This document shows positions 53,266-62,737 of a stretch of DNA of 64,000 bases, piece after piece. The DNA is from Candidatus Laterigemmans baculatus (lineage in GTDB: Bacteria; Planctomycetota; Planctomycetia; Pirellulales; Pirellulaceae). Below the pieces are notes generated by a model. That model made no database searches. It was not told the DNA's origin and saw only the letters and a program-made list of their open reading frames with translations. Position numbers and translations under genes: made by a program. Numbering within the stretch: position 1 is the first letter of the stretch; each line of letters starts with the position of its first letter. The stretch is taken from contig NZ_WRPR01000005.1 in assembly GCF_010367455.1 (NCBI RefSeq), positions 1 through 64,000 on the forward strand, written 5' to 3'.

Positions 53266-54816
53266 TCAACTCTGTCGCAGTCGGAGGCGATACGGGACTC
53301 GCAGAAATCGCTGCAGCTCTGGGAAGGTTGACTCCACATCCAGGTGCCGCAGATTCAGCCAGCTGACAATGGCAACGGTGCTGATCCCTAGCCCGATCGC
53401 GACGGGCATCGACGGACGCAGCAGGGACTGAGCTAGCAACAGCAATAAGGCGCCGCTGACAAGGGTCGCGGCCGATTGTGCAAACCGAGCATCCATGGCG
53501 GCCACATGGCCACCGCGGACCAGCACCACCTGGTGCAGGAGATTCTGGAGCAACAGCGTCCCACACGTGGCCCATGCTCCACCCACAGCACCATAGCGCG
53601 GAATCAAGATGCAATTGGCAGCGATCGCTAAGGTGGCAGCCGCCACGTCGATGATCACGATCGATCGGACGCGGTTGTAAACCCGCAGCGTCAAGGTATT
53701 GAAACCAAAAACGACATGCGCGTAGCAACCCAGGGAGAGGATCGCCAGGATGCTCGCGCTCCCCGCGTATCGATCGCCAAACAGCAGAGTCGTGGTCGGA
53801 TAGGCCAAAGAAAACGTGGCGATAAACAGGGGAAACGTCAGCACCGCCAACCAAGTGGCGTTCTGCCAGTAGAGGTCGCTAATGCTGCGGTGATCATCTC
53901 GGGCGAACAGGCGCGCCGCCGTCGGAACATACAATGTTTTGAAACTATCAAAAACAATCATGTTCAAGCGAGCCACGGGAAAAACAGCCCGAAACGCTGC
54001 GACCGCTGCGCTGCCTACGAAAAACTCCAGCAGAAAAACAACCACCGCTGCCCGCGACATAAAGACCAAGTCCGAACTCAGCAGCGGGAGGCTGAACCCA
54101 TACACATCGCGAATGGGCAATTGGCACTGGCCCCAGGCAAAATGTTCCGCCAATCCCCGGCTCCGCAGCACTTGAAGCAACACCACCAGGGAGATCATCA
54201 ACCCCACGATTCCTGCACCTAAATAGGCAAATGCCAGCACCTGCACGTTGTTGCTGAACAGCATCACGGCGCAGACCGCAGCCAACTTCAGTAGGGGGCC
54301 GAGGAGATGCCGACGAAAGAAGACCGCTCGCGCTCCTGCAAAAACCGCCAGCATCTTTTCGATGACGCTCTCGAGCGCCTGCAAGGGAGCAAGCACCACC
54401 AAGATCAGCAGCACCGCGAGCGAGAGCGGACTGCTGACAAGCTCCGCTCGGATGAATCCCTGCAGGGCAAAAAGACTTACGACGACCGCGGCTCCGAAGA
54501 GCGCGATGGAACCAAATCCGAGGAGGATGCCACCAAACAGCAGTCGATAATCTTTTTGCTCCTGATAGATGGGTAAATACCGGCTGAGCCCCTTCCCCAA
54601 CCCCAGCTCGATCAACGTCGAAAGCAATGCGACGGTGGCCAGCGCATAGGCAAAAGCCCCAAAATCCCCAACCGTCAGCATTCGCACGATCAATACTTGG
54701 ACCACGAAGTTGATCACGACTGACAGTCCACGTCCCAACAGGAGTAAGCTCGATCCCCGCACGTGTTTCCGTGTGCTCTTCAGGGGCGCGGGAGTGGATT
54801 CAGTCGAGCGGGGCAT
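53266..54816 (-). CDS. Polysaccharide flippase, Wzx/MATE-like
   Basis: 516 residues with about 12-14 hydrophobic helices, basic loops between them and a charged C-terminal tail. N-terminal HVRGSSLLLLGRGLSVVINF resembles the polysaccharide_synt (PST) family, which flips undecaprenyl-linked repeat units across the inner membrane. ATG 54816. The APH-like gene follows after 7 bp and the Wzy-like gene precedes it by 23 bp. Confidence 0.9.
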   Translation of the reverse strand: MPRSTESTPAPLKSTRKHVRGSSLLLLGRGLSVVINFVVQVLIVRMLTVGDFGAFAYALATVALLSTLIELGLGKGLSRYLPIYQEQKDYRLLFGGILLGFGSIALFGAAVVVSLFALQGFIRAELVSSPLSLAVLLILVVLAPLQALESVIEKMLAVFAGARAVFFRRHLLGPLLKLAAVCAVMLFSNNVQVLAFAYLGAGIVGLMISLVVLLQVLRSRGLAEHFAWGQCQLPIRDVYGFSLPLLSSDLVFMSRAAVVVFLLEFFVGSAAVAAFRAVFPVARLNMIVFDSFKTLYVPTAARLFARDDHRSISDLYWQNATWLAVLTFPLFIATFSLAYPTTTLLFGDRYAGSASILAILSLGCYAHVVFGFNTLTLRVYNRVRSIVIIDVAAATLAIAANCILIPRYGAVGGAWATCGTLLLQNLLHQVVLVRGGHVAAMDARFAQSAATLVSGALLLLLAQSLLRPSMPVAIGLGISTVAIVSWLNLRHLDVESTFPELQRFLRVPYRLRLRQS

Positions 54817-54839
54817 TCCGAGCGGATCCTTGCGGGGCG

Positions 54840-56447
54840 TCAGACGGCGTGGGGGTTGGGAACACAGGAGCTGGCCAGCGAGGCTCGGGGAGCTCTTGGC
54901 GGGGCGAGCGGGTGGCGGAGCGCGAACTGGCGGCCCAGGTAGCTTGTCGCATCGCTGATCGCGAGGATCAGCCAAAAGTAGCGGGCATAAGAAAAATGCA
55001 GAAAGAGCGAGGTCGCCACGTAGCTGGCCAGCGCCAACAGAAAGCCGGTGGCCCAGTTTGCCAGCTGCGGATCGTGGACTTGCCAGATCCGGCGGGTCTG
55101 CACCAAGCCGCGAAAGGCGGCGCCGAGCATGGCGAGAAAACATACTAAGCCTGGCAAACCATGTTCGGCAGCGAGCTGGAGGTAGAGGCAATGGGCTTCG
55201 CGCGTTCCCTCCAGGGCTCGCAGCCCACCATCATTGCCGTAGGCTCGCGAGTAATGGTTGAACATCCCCGGCCCGACCCCGGTCAACGGGTAATCGGCGG
55301 CGACTCTTGCCGCGGCAAACATGACTGTCAGCCGCCCCCGGGTCGCACCGTCCAACTCACCCTCGGCGGTGTGCCCCGAGACGGCCACGTCGACCAAGGA
55401 TTGGATCGATGCCAGGCGGATGAGGTATTGGGGCGAGGCCACAAGCAACAGCAGTGTGGCGAGCACCAGCACGAGGAGATGACGGATCCGCAACTGGCCC
55501 ATCATCGTCATCAGCACCAGCATCAGGGCAAAGGCCACCGCCGTGCCGCGAGAAAATGCCAAGACGCAGCCAGCGGCGCTCAGCAACGTCGCCACCGCGG
55601 CCCAGGCCTGCCGCTTTCTCGAAGTCTCACTGAGACAATAAAAGTAACCGAGCGGCACCAGCATCAGCATGATTTGGGCGTACCGGTTCTGCTCGCCCAC
55701 CGGCCCACACAGCCGAGCTTGGCGGTGCTCGACCCCGTCTTCGGCGACCGCAAACCCCAGCCCAGGAACCTGAGCAAAACCTCCGTAGTGATTGTCGAAC
55801 GTCCGCGTGGCCTGCTGGTATACCGACAAGCCTCCCATGAAGCCGCCCGCCAGGAGCAGCGCCCCGATGGCCCAGCGGAGCGTCGTTCGGCTGCGGATCA
55901 CGTTCGTGATGACCACGTACAGCGCCAGCCCCTCGAGCACCATCGTCTGCACGTTCTTCCAGGCCTCCTCGGGATACCGCGCGACCAGCACCCCCAACGT
56001 CTGGACCAGCATGAACAGCAGAACCCAAGGGAGCGTGCTGGTGAGGATGAGCGGCCGGCCGTCGAGCAAGATGTAGCGGAGCAGCGGGATCGCGAGCACC
56101 GCCGGGAGCAGCGCCGCGGCGGGACCGGGAACGCCATGGAACCGCACGGCCACCACGGCGGCGTTGCTGTAGAGAATGAAGATCACCTGAGGGATCAGCC
56201 CCTCGGACCAAACCACCGTCAGCAGGACGGCCGGCACGGCCGCTCCCGCCAGCAGCGCCAGCAGCGGCTGGTCCAGGGCGATCGCCGCCACCGCCACCAT
56301 CGCCACCGAACCGAGCGCCAGCCAACCGCCGGCAGGCCCGGCCAACAGCCACGGGATCTGGCTGGCGGGTGGGGCTAACGGGCTAGCGCCAGCTAGTCCG
56401 GCAGCACCGCCGCGCCCGGTCTTGCAGGGTGGGGGCGGGGTGCTCAT
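54840..56447 (-). CDS. O-antigen polymerase/ligase-like membrane protein (Wzy/WaaL)
   Basis: 535 residues with ~11 hydrophobic segments. A long periplasmic loop contains LTGVGPGMFNHYSRAYGNDGG and EGTREAHCLYLQLAAEHGLPGL, with the Arg and His pattern expected of the Wzy_C/O-antigen ligase domain. The N-terminal Pro-rich tail is low complexity. It polymerises or ligates glycan repeats. Its start overlaps the GT2 stop by four bases (ATGA). Confidence 0.88.
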   Translation of the reverse strand: MSTPPPPCKTGRGGAAGLAGASPLAPPASQIPWLLAGPAGGWLALGSVAMVAVAAIALDQPLLALLAGAAVPAVLLTVVWSEGLIPQVIFILYSNAAVVAVRFHGVPGPAAALLPAVLAIPLLRYILLDGRPLILTSTLPWVLLFMLVQTLGVLVARYPEEAWKNVQTMVLEGLALYVVITNVIRSRTTLRWAIGALLLAGGFMGGLSVYQQATRTFDNHYGGFAQVPGLGFAVAEDGVEHRQARLCGPVGEQNRYAQIMLMLVPLGYFYCLSETSRKRQAWAAVATLLSAAGCVLAFSRGTAVAFALMLVLMTMMGQLRIRHLLVLVLATLLLLVASPQYLIRLASIQSLVDVAVSGHTAEGELDGATRGRLTVMFAAARVAADYPLTGVGPGMFNHYSRAYGNDGGLRALEGTREAHCLYLQLAAEHGLPGLVCFLAMLGAAFRGLVQTRRIWQVHDPQLANWATGFLLALASYVATSLFLHFSYARYFWLILAISDATSYLGRQFALRHPLAPPRAPRASLASSCVPNPHAV

Positions 56448-57655
56448 GGAGCCTCCGACCGGCTCGTGGCGACGGATGCGGGTCGCTGCGGTTCCCAAAG
56501 CACGACCGATTGGCCGCGGGCGAGCCGCCACCAGGCGATCAGGCAGGCGAGGTTGACCATGCAGAAGTAGGCGGGGACGGTCAGCAGTTTCCCGGCCCGC
56601 CGCCGGCCGACGGCGGCCACGGCGCCGGCTACGGCCAAGAGGTAGAACAGCGTCTGAAGGACCGCCGCAGCCTGATACCACGGTCCTTGCTCCCAGAGCA
56701 GCAGGCTGCCGCACCAAAGTCCCAGCAGCGGGACGAACATCACCCGTCGCAGCAGCTTGTGCGAGAACAACTGCAGCGAGTAGAAACCGTACCGCCAGGG
56801 GTTCAGCAGCGAACGCCTCCGCAGCAGACTGCGGAGACCGCGGGTGATGACGCGAACTTTGCGAGCGAACTCCGACTGCTGCGACTCGGCCACGGGCTCC
56901 CAAGCCACGGCCTCCTCGGCGAATACCAGCCGATAGCCCTGCTCGATGACGCCCGTCGAAGTGACGAAATCATCGGTGACTCCCTCCGGAATCTCCTCGA
57001 ACAGCTTCCGCCGAATCGCGTAGATCGCCCCGGTCGCCGAGACCGCATGCCCGCCGCGACTCTCAGCCCGCTTCAACCAGCGGTCCAGACTCCAGTAGCT
57101 CCGCTCCCCACATCCGTCGGCGTCCCCGCGCGACGGCAGGTACCGCTGGTCCCCGGCCACTCCGCCGACCCCGGGATCGGCAAAGGGAGCCACCAGCTGC
57201 CGCAGCGCGCGGGCTTCCAGCATGCTGTTGGCATCGGAGAACACCAGCACCTCGCCGCGGGCGACCGCCACGGCCGCGTTGAGCGTCCGCGCCTTTCCGA
57301 GGCGAGGCAGTGCCAGCAGTTGGACGCCGCGCCCAGCATAGCTCTCGGCGATCGCTTCGGTGCGGTCGGTGGAACCGTCCGAGGCGATCCACACCTCCAA
57401 CCGCTCGCGCGGATAGTCGAGCCCAAGCACGTTCTCGAGCTTCGCCCCGAGGCTCTCCGCTTCGTTGTGAGCGGCGATGATCAAGCTGACGCTGGGGATC
57501 GAATCCGCAGGGTCTGCATTTCCGCAAGCGAGCGGGTCTTTGGCAGCGATGGGACGCGGCAGGAGCCACCCCCGCAGCAAGACCAGCAACGGAAAACCGG
57601 CGTAGGTGTAGGCGATCGCTGCGGCCGCGATCCAAAATGTCCATTCGGCTGTCAT
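56444..57655 (-). CDS. Family 2 glycosyltransferase, membrane-anchored
   Basis: 403 residues. N-terminal hydrophobic anchor (~6-28), GT-A fold with VSLIIAAHNEAESL, ASDGSTDRTEAIA and metal-site SDANS, then ATGAIYAIRRKLFEEIPEGVTDDF (here TDDF). C-terminal hydrophobic helices (~320-385). Adds a nucleotide-sugar residue to the lipid-linked repeat. The ATG at 57655 overlaps the GT4 stop (ATGA). A GTG at 57670 is also in frame. Confidence 0.9.
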   Translation of the reverse strand: MTAEWTFWIAAAAIAYTYAGFPLLVLLRGWLLPRPIAAKDPLACGNADPADSIPSVSLIIAAHNEAESLGAKLENVLGLDYPRERLEVWIASDGSTDRTEAIAESYAGRGVQLLALPRLGKARTLNAAVAVARGEVLVFSDANSMLEARALRQLVAPFADPGVGGVAGDQRYLPSRGDADGCGERSYWSLDRWLKRAESRGGHAVSATGAIYAIRRKLFEEIPEGVTDDFVTSTGVIEQGYRLVFAEEAVAWEPVAESQQSEFARKVRVITRGLRSLLRRRSLLNPWRYGFYSLQLFSHKLLRRVMFVPLLGLWCGSLLLWEQGPWYQAAAVLQTLFYLLAVAGAVAAVGRRRAGKLLTVPAYFCMVNLACLIAWWRLARGQSVVLWEPQRPASVATSRSEAP

Positions 57656-59127
57656 CGCGGGATCCTCCACGCCGCCGATACCCTCGACCCCTGCGACTCC
57701 TCGAGTCCCTGCAACTCCTCGAGTCCCTGCGACTCCTCGGGCCCCTGCGACTCCTCGGGCCCCTGCGACTCGAGTTCCTGCAGATTGCGAATCGCAGCGA
57801 TCAACTGGGCGGCGCAGCGGTGCTGATCAAACTCGGCTTCCACGAAGCGGCGGGCGGCGGCGGCCAGACGATGCCGCTTATCGGTGTCGGAGGCGAGTTC
57901 AGCGATTGCCGCAGCGATCGCCGCAACTTCGCCGGGGGGAACCAACAGACCGGTGACCCGGTGCTGAACCAGTTCAGGAATTCCGGAAAGCGAGCTGGCG
58001 ACGACCGCGATTCCCGCGCTCATCGCTTCCATCAAGGCCACCGGGATTCCCTCGCGGCGCCCATCCGGAGTCGGCACGCTGGGGGCCACGACGATGTCGG
58101 TCCGCCGCAGGAGTTCCACCAGCCTCTGGCGGGTACACCGGCCATGGAACAAGACGACCGGGTGCACCTCGCACTCGAGCGCCTCGGCGCGGAGCATCGC
58201 TTCATCCGGACCGTCTCCGATCAGATGCAGTCGAAACCGAAGCCCCTGTGCCCGCAGGATGCCGCACGCGCGGATCAGATGCACCTGTCCTTTGACTTCG
58301 TGCAACGTCCCGATGCAGGCGAGCTGCAACGTCGGCGGTGGGGCGGCAGATTTCGCCTGCCGCTCGCCTGCAGGCTCCTGGCCCTCGGAAGCGGGCGACG
58401 AATGGGGATGAAAGATTTGGGTGTCGGTACCGCAGTGGATCACCCGCACCTTACTTTCAGATTCGGCACCACACCGCTCCAAGATCAGGCAGCGGTTGTA
58501 TTCCGAAATGGCCACGACCAAGGCCGCCTCGGCGACTTTTTCCCGCAACATGTGTTGGTCGCGGTGCAGATCCGATCCGTGAGCGGTAAAGCTATAGGGG
58601 ATGCCCGTCAAGCGATGGATCACCCAAGCGGCGGCAGCGGGATGGCTTGCGAAGTGGGAGTGGACGTGCTGGACTCCTCGCCGCTCGAGATCCCGGGCGA
58701 AGGCGACCGCTTTGGGAAACGATGCCAGAAAACCCAGAAGATACCGACGACTCCCCCAGTTCGCGCGAAGCCCCTCCCCGAGCGCTTGGAGATAAGCCCT
58801 CGGCCGTCGCAGCAAGGTCGTGAGATTCGTCGCCGCAACGCGGGGATGAAGCAAATTTGCAAAATGCGCCCGCTCGAGATACCGTCGCGCCTCCTCATGC
58901 ATCACCCGAGTCCGCTCGCGGCGGAGTGGATACAGCTCCAACTGTACCCCAAGGGACTCCACAGCCTGCATCTCGAAGAGCACGAATGTTTCCGTCAGCT
59001 TGGGAAACCTCGAAGTCAGATAGGCGATCCGCAGGTCCCGCGGACGAGGCCTCTGCCGATCGCGGCTCTCCTGAGAGCGGACCCGATTCGCTGGCGAATG
59101 AGAAAGGGCAGAGCTCGCATCAGACAT
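57652..59127 (-). CDS. Family 4 glycosyltransferase
   Basis: 491 residues. GT-B fold with LRIAYLTSRFPKLTETFV, HVHSHFASHPAAAAW and SFTAHGSDLHRD in the N-domain, and IGTLHEVKGQVHLIRAC, VAPSVPTPDGRREGIPVALMEAM (nucleotide-sugar Glu motif) in the C-domain. The last ~35 residues are degenerate Ser-Gln-Gly-Pro-Glu-Glu tandem repeats from an 18-bp unit (about 57672-57775), unlike typical GT4 ends. It overlaps the GGDEF-like gene by 8 bp. Confidence 0.92.
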   Translation of the reverse strand: MSDASSALSHSPANRVRSQESRDRQRPRPRDLRIAYLTSRFPKLTETFVLFEMQAVESLGVQLELYPLRRERTRVMHEEARRYLERAHFANLLHPRVAATNLTTLLRRPRAYLQALGEGLRANWGSRRYLLGFLASFPKAVAFARDLERRGVQHVHSHFASHPAAAAWVIHRLTGIPYSFTAHGSDLHRDQHMLREKVAEAALVVAISEYNRCLILERCGAESESKVRVIHCGTDTQIFHPHSSPASEGQEPAGERQAKSAAPPPTLQLACIGTLHEVKGQVHLIRACGILRAQGLRFRLHLIGDGPDEAMLRAEALECEVHPVVLFHGRCTRQRLVELLRRTDIVVAPSVPTPDGRREGIPVALMEAMSAGIAVVASSLSGIPELVQHRVTGLLVPPGEVAAIAAAIAELASDTDKRHRLAAAARRFVEAEFDQHRCAAQLIAAIRNLQELESQGPEESQGPEESQGLEELQGLEESQGSRVSAAWRIPR

Positions 59128-60043
59128 CGGAGGCGACCTGGCAAGGATCTTTATAAGGCCGCCGGACCGTTTCGCTGTCCTGCCAATCTTGGAGCGCGTC
59201 CTGGTTCGGCGACGAGAGCTCGCTGTCTCCCGAACTCGCCCGCATTTGCGACTCGGCGCGTTCCATCAGCTTGACGAACGTGATCTCCTCTTCCGGAAAC
59301 AGCGAGGTGCCGATCGCGAGATCCAGCCCCAATCGCTCGCGGGCTGCCGCCTTGAGGCGATCGGCGAGCGCACGAGCCGATTCGCGTCCCGCCTCGGGAA
59401 CAACGGTGAGAAAATGCTTGCCCTGATGGGTGATGATCTCACAACTGTTCAGTTCCCTCGTGAGCAGCTCGGCGATCTTCGCGTGGGCGTAATTGCGAAT
59501 ACAATCGCGCTGCATCGATGCGGTGAGCTGATCGAGACTCCTGTCGAGCGAATCGGCATCGGCCGAAATCGCCAGCAGCGCCAGCGGACGCCCATGCACG
59601 CGGGCGCGGCGGATCTCGCGATAGATCTCTGCCTGGCCCTGTTCGAAAGGACGCGTGTTGTCATGCAGATGCGTCAGGAGGGTGGCGATCGCCGCCAAGC
59701 GAAGCTCATCGAGGCTTCGGCCAAACTGCTGAGCCAATACGACGGTCAGCGCCGTGGCGGCGAGTTCGGTCACCGTGATCGGGAGGGCGACGCCGGTGAT
59801 CGGGTAGCCGAGCTGAAACTTCAGGCCCACGACCAGGGGCGTGACCGCGGCGACCACCCCGACTGCCGGCAGCCTCTGCAGCGGCGGAAACACTACCACG
59901 GCAGCCGCCAGCAGTGCCGCCAACACATACACGAAGGAAGCGATATTGATCGGCGCGTGCAAGCGTTCGATGTTATACAACACGAACAACCAGCAGAAAA
60001 ACAGCGCGAACCACATTCGCAGTTTTCTCATCATCGTCAGCAT
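59120..60043 (-). CDS. Membrane protein with a degenerate GGDEF domain
   Basis: 307 residues from ATG 60043. Three or so N-terminal hydrophobic helices (~5-105), then a GGDEF-fold domain: LTHLHDNTRPFEQGQAEI, RNYAHAKIAELLTREL and IGTSLFPEEEITFVKLMERAESQM. The signature site is HQGKHFLTVVPE in place of GGDEF, so diguanylate cyclase activity is unlikely. It may sense c-di-GMP or GTP, or be structural. It overlaps the sugar transferase gene (stop 60037), so its translation is probably coupled. Confidence 0.78.
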   Translation of the reverse strand: MLTMMRKLRMWFALFFCWLFVLYNIERLHAPINIASFVYVLAALLAAAVVVFPPLQRLPAVGVVAAVTPLVVGLKFQLGYPITGVALPITVTELAATALTVVLAQQFGRSLDELRLAAIATLLTHLHDNTRPFEQGQAEIYREIRRARVHGRPLALLAISADADSLDRSLDQLTASMQRDCIRNYAHAKIAELLTRELNSCEIITHQGKHFLTVVPEAGRESARALADRLKAAARERLGLDLAIGTSLFPEEEITFVKLMERAESQMRASSGDSELSSPNQDALQDWQDSETVRRPYKDPCQVASDV

Positions 60044-60678
60044 GCCCCTCGGCATTTGAACACGACCACCAAGGTCTGTACGAGGATCCACAGATCCATC
60101 GCGATGCTTTGTTGTTCGATGTACTGAATGTCCAGCTTCAGCCGCTCATCAAAGTCGATGTCGCTGCGGCCACTGACCTGCCACAGGCCGGTGATTCCCG
60201 GCGTCACCTCCAACCGTTCGGTGTGCCATAACTGGTAGGTACTGGCATCGAAGGACGTGGGACGGGGCCCCACCAGTGACATGTCTCCTTTGAGCACATT
60301 GAATAACTGCGGCAGCTCATCCAAACTCGTTTTCCGCAGAACTCTTCCGACCCGCGTGACACGTGGGTCGTCGCCGATCTTGAAATCCGGCCAAGTCAAT
60401 TCATTCAGATGGATGTACTGGCTCTTCAATTCTTCCGCGTTGGTTAACATCGTCCGGAACTTATACATCCGGAATCGCCTTCCCCCTTGGCCGGTCCGCC
60501 ACTGGGGAAAAATCACTCGTCCGGGATCGTCCAGCCAGACCAGCGCCGCGCACACCGCCATCAGCGGTAAGGCCAACGGGAGAATCAGCAAACAGATGCC
60601 GAGATCCAAGGCTCGCTTGGTGAGCAAATAGCCGGTGCGGACCGGGCGGACCTGGACGGGATTGAGAGTCAATTGCAT
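60037..60678 (-). CDS. Bacterial sugar transferase (initiating phosphoglycosyl transferase)
   Basis: 213 residues, the size of the monotopic PglC/WcaJ catalytic domain without N-terminal helices. One membrane segment (~20-48) followed by FPQWRTGQGGRRFRMYKFRTM, LRKTSLDELPQLFNVLKGDMSLVGPRP, and TPGITGLWQVSGRSDIDF. It transfers a sugar-phosphate to undecaprenyl phosphate to start the repeat unit. It follows the Wzz-like gene by 6 bp. Confidence 0.94.
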   Translation of the reverse strand: MQLTLNPVQVRPVRTGYLLTKRALDLGICLLILPLALPLMAVCAALVWLDDPGRVIFPQWRTGQGGRRFRMYKFRTMLTNAEELKSQYIHLNELTWPDFKIGDDPRVTRVGRVLRKTSLDELPQLFNVLKGDMSLVGPRPTSFDASTYQLWHTERLEVTPGITGLWQVSGRSDIDFDERLKLDIQYIEQQSIAMDLWILVQTLVVVFKCRGAC

Positions 60679-60684
60679 GGCGGT

Positions 60685-62259
60685 TCAGGGGTGGGTCGGG
60701 TGTGCCGGTGCCAGGGCTCCGGGGAAGGTCGGCCGGCGGTATTCGGCAAACAGGATCAGCCCGCCGGCGAGAGCCAGCCCGACGGCCGTGCAGACGAGAC
60801 CGAGGATCAAGGGGGAGGGCCAGAGCGGAGAGGAGGGAGCCGTGGGAGCTTCGAGGACCGTGACTTTGACTCCCGAACGACCTTCGGAGACCGCTTGGCT
60901 CGCCAACTCGGTTTGCCGCAGCTGGGTCAGCAGCGAGTCGTGGAGCAGATGGACCCGGGCGATTTGGTCGCGAGCCTGTTGCTCTTGCAGCAAGTAGGCG
61001 TCGATCTCCTTGGCCTTGGACTGCTCGACGGCGTACAGCTCCGAGAGCCGTTGTTCGCTGGCTTGGACCGCGGTCAGCTGCCGCTGGAGAATTTCTGGTG
61101 CCGCCTCGAGCGAATCGTGCAAGGCCGCGTTGAGCGCGCGGACCTGTTCGCGAACCGCCCGCAGCTCGGCGTGCTTGTGACCGAACCGCTCGGCGAGCTC
61201 CTGTTCCCGCAGCTCGGCCTCCGAGAGCTGCGCTTGCAGGGCGTGCAGCTCGGTGCTGTCGATCTGAGTCATCTGCGTGAGCATCGTGGCCGTGATCAAC
61301 CGTTCGCTCGCCGTGCTCCGCGGCGGCGGGACCGGCAGCGCGTAGCTGGCCAGCGCGTGGGGGGCCAGTGCGTGGGGGGCCAGCGCGTCGGGCGCCAGCG
61401 CGTGGGGGGCCAGTTCCGCCGGCGTCTCGCGGCGGGCGAGCGACTCGCGGCGGGCGAGCTCCCAGCTCTGCGTCGCCTCGAGCTGGTTTTCGAGCTCGAC
61501 GCGGTGGTTTCGCATGTCGGTGAGTTTCTGGCCGAGCTGCTGGACCAGCATCAGTTGGACGTCTGCACCGTTTTTGCCGTTGCCCGTCACCGGACTCGCC
61601 TTGCGGAGCTCGCGGTAGCTGGACTCGAGATTTTGGAGCTCGCCCCGCAACTCCTTCTCGCTCGCGGCGAGCAACCGGAGCGTCTCGAGCGAGCTGTCCT
61701 GCTCGGACTGCTGCAGGTATCGCCGATAGCTGCCGATCACTCCCTCGACCGCTGCCAAGGCATGCGGGATGTCGTGGCTGCGGTACGCGACGCTGATCAC
61801 ATGGGTGCCCATCACCGGATGGACGTCGAGGGCGGCCAGCAGGGCGCGGGTGGGCGAGGCGTCCGGGGCGAGCGGCGTCGGCCACCGAACCGCTTCGGCT
61901 GCCGGAGCGACGACCGCCGAGCTTCCGATGATCTCGGCTTGCGTCGCCAGAAACTCCTTCTCCCGCTGCTCGGGAGCCGCGGCCATCGGCAACCCTTGCG
62001 TCTCCACGAGCAACCGGGCGCTGACCTGATAGAGCCGTTCGGCGCGAACAAAGTAGGCGGCCCCGAGCGACAGCGAGACCGCTAGGCTGGCTGCGATCCA
62101 TCCTTTCCGCCGCCAAGCGATGGTCGCCAGCTCGCGAATCCCCAGCCCAGACTCGCTGAGCCCAACCTCGCTGAGCCCCGACTCCCGGGGCTCCAGTTCC
62201 TTCGGGGAGGCTGCGTTCGGAGCCTCGGGGACCGCGGCGGGGGGCGGATCGGGAAGCAT
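60685..62259 (-). CDS. Chain-length determinant/GNVR-type exopolysaccharide co-polymerase
   Basis: 524 residues. N-terminal acidic stretch, then a membrane helix (~50-72, RKGWIAASLAVSLSLGAAYF), a long coiled coil (~200-470) and a second helix near 487-510. The periplasmic domain fits Wzz/GumC-type co-polymerases that set chain length. Residues ~290-320 contain APHAL-type pentapeptide repeats from a 15-bp unit (about 61337-61420). No cytoplasmic tyrosine kinase domain. It is the first gene of the run read from the Pho-box-like region. Confidence 0.85.
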   Translation of the reverse strand: MLPDPPPAAVPEAPNAASPKELEPRESGLSEVGLSESGLGIRELATIAWRRKGWIAASLAVSLSLGAAYFVRAERLYQVSARLLVETQGLPMAAAPEQREKEFLATQAEIIGSSAVVAPAAEAVRWPTPLAPDASPTRALLAALDVHPVMGTHVISVAYRSHDIPHALAAVEGVIGSYRRYLQQSEQDSSLETLRLLAASEKELRGELQNLESSYRELRKASPVTGNGKNGADVQLMLVQQLGQKLTDMRNHRVELENQLEATQSWELARRESLARRETPAELAPHALAPDALAPHALAPHALASYALPVPPPRSTASERLITATMLTQMTQIDSTELHALQAQLSEAELREQELAERFGHKHAELRAVREQVRALNAALHDSLEAAPEILQRQLTAVQASEQRLSELYAVEQSKAKEIDAYLLQEQQARDQIARVHLLHDSLLTQLRQTELASQAVSEGRSGVKVTVLEAPTAPSSPLWPSPLILGLVCTAVGLALAGGLILFAEYRRPTFPGALAPAHPTHP

Positions 62260-62737
62260 GGCATCGCTCGCAGGAAGACGCGGAGGAAGTCCACTCCGAG
62301 CATCTTTGCACCGGCCGCTCGATTCACAACCAACGCTTTAGTGAAGATCAGGTGAAGGCCGAGTGAAGGATTGGTGAAGCCGCAGCCCCACTCACCAAGC
62401 TGCCGCCAACCTGCCACCAGGCTGCCGCTAGGGCGGAGCACCGCCGCTTGGTAGGACTGGGGCTATCAAAAAATCCTGAGCCGACGGCGCTAGCCGCGGG
62501 TGCTGTAGCGAAAATCCCGGAGCTGCGAGGCCCGAGGCTAGCACCTACGGCTCAAAAGATGGAAAACCCTGAGCCGACGGCGCTCGGCCGCAGGTGGGTT
62601 CCATCAGCCGCCACGCTGCGAGCGTCCGGTTCCGACTGTGTTTTCGGGAACCGGGGGCTAGCGCCCGGCGGCTGAGGAAAGATCCGGGCTAGCGCCCAGC
62701 GGCAGCGCCCGGCCTGCTTTTCTCCGGAGATTGTCCG
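62260..62737. other. Promoter region and repeats upstream of the exopolysaccharide run
   Basis: Holds the four-iteron array (62341-62379), the palindromic GGCGCTAGC repeat 62478-62554 (nearly identical to 12471-12547), and half copies at about 62571-62600 and 62656-62708. The minus-strand exopolysaccharide operon and the plus-strand protease-like gene are both read away from here. No other gene is seen. Confidence 0.7.
62341..62379 (-). promoter_or_regulatory. Four 11-bp-spaced GTGAAG/CTTCAC iterons (Pho-box-like)
   Basis: GTGAAG begins at 62341, 62352, 62363 and 62374, exactly 11 bp apart, all in the same orientation. On the minus strand they read CTTCAC in phase. 11-bp direct repeats are the typical binding layout of OmpR/PhoB-family regulators, and the sequence resembles the PhoP box (GTTCACC) known in Actinobacteria. 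The array begins 82 bp before the start at 62259. The regulator is unknown. Confidence 0.6.

Noticed and set aside
59120-60043. Active diguanylate cyclase
   Set aside because: The GGDEF signature is replaced by QGKHF at the expected position.
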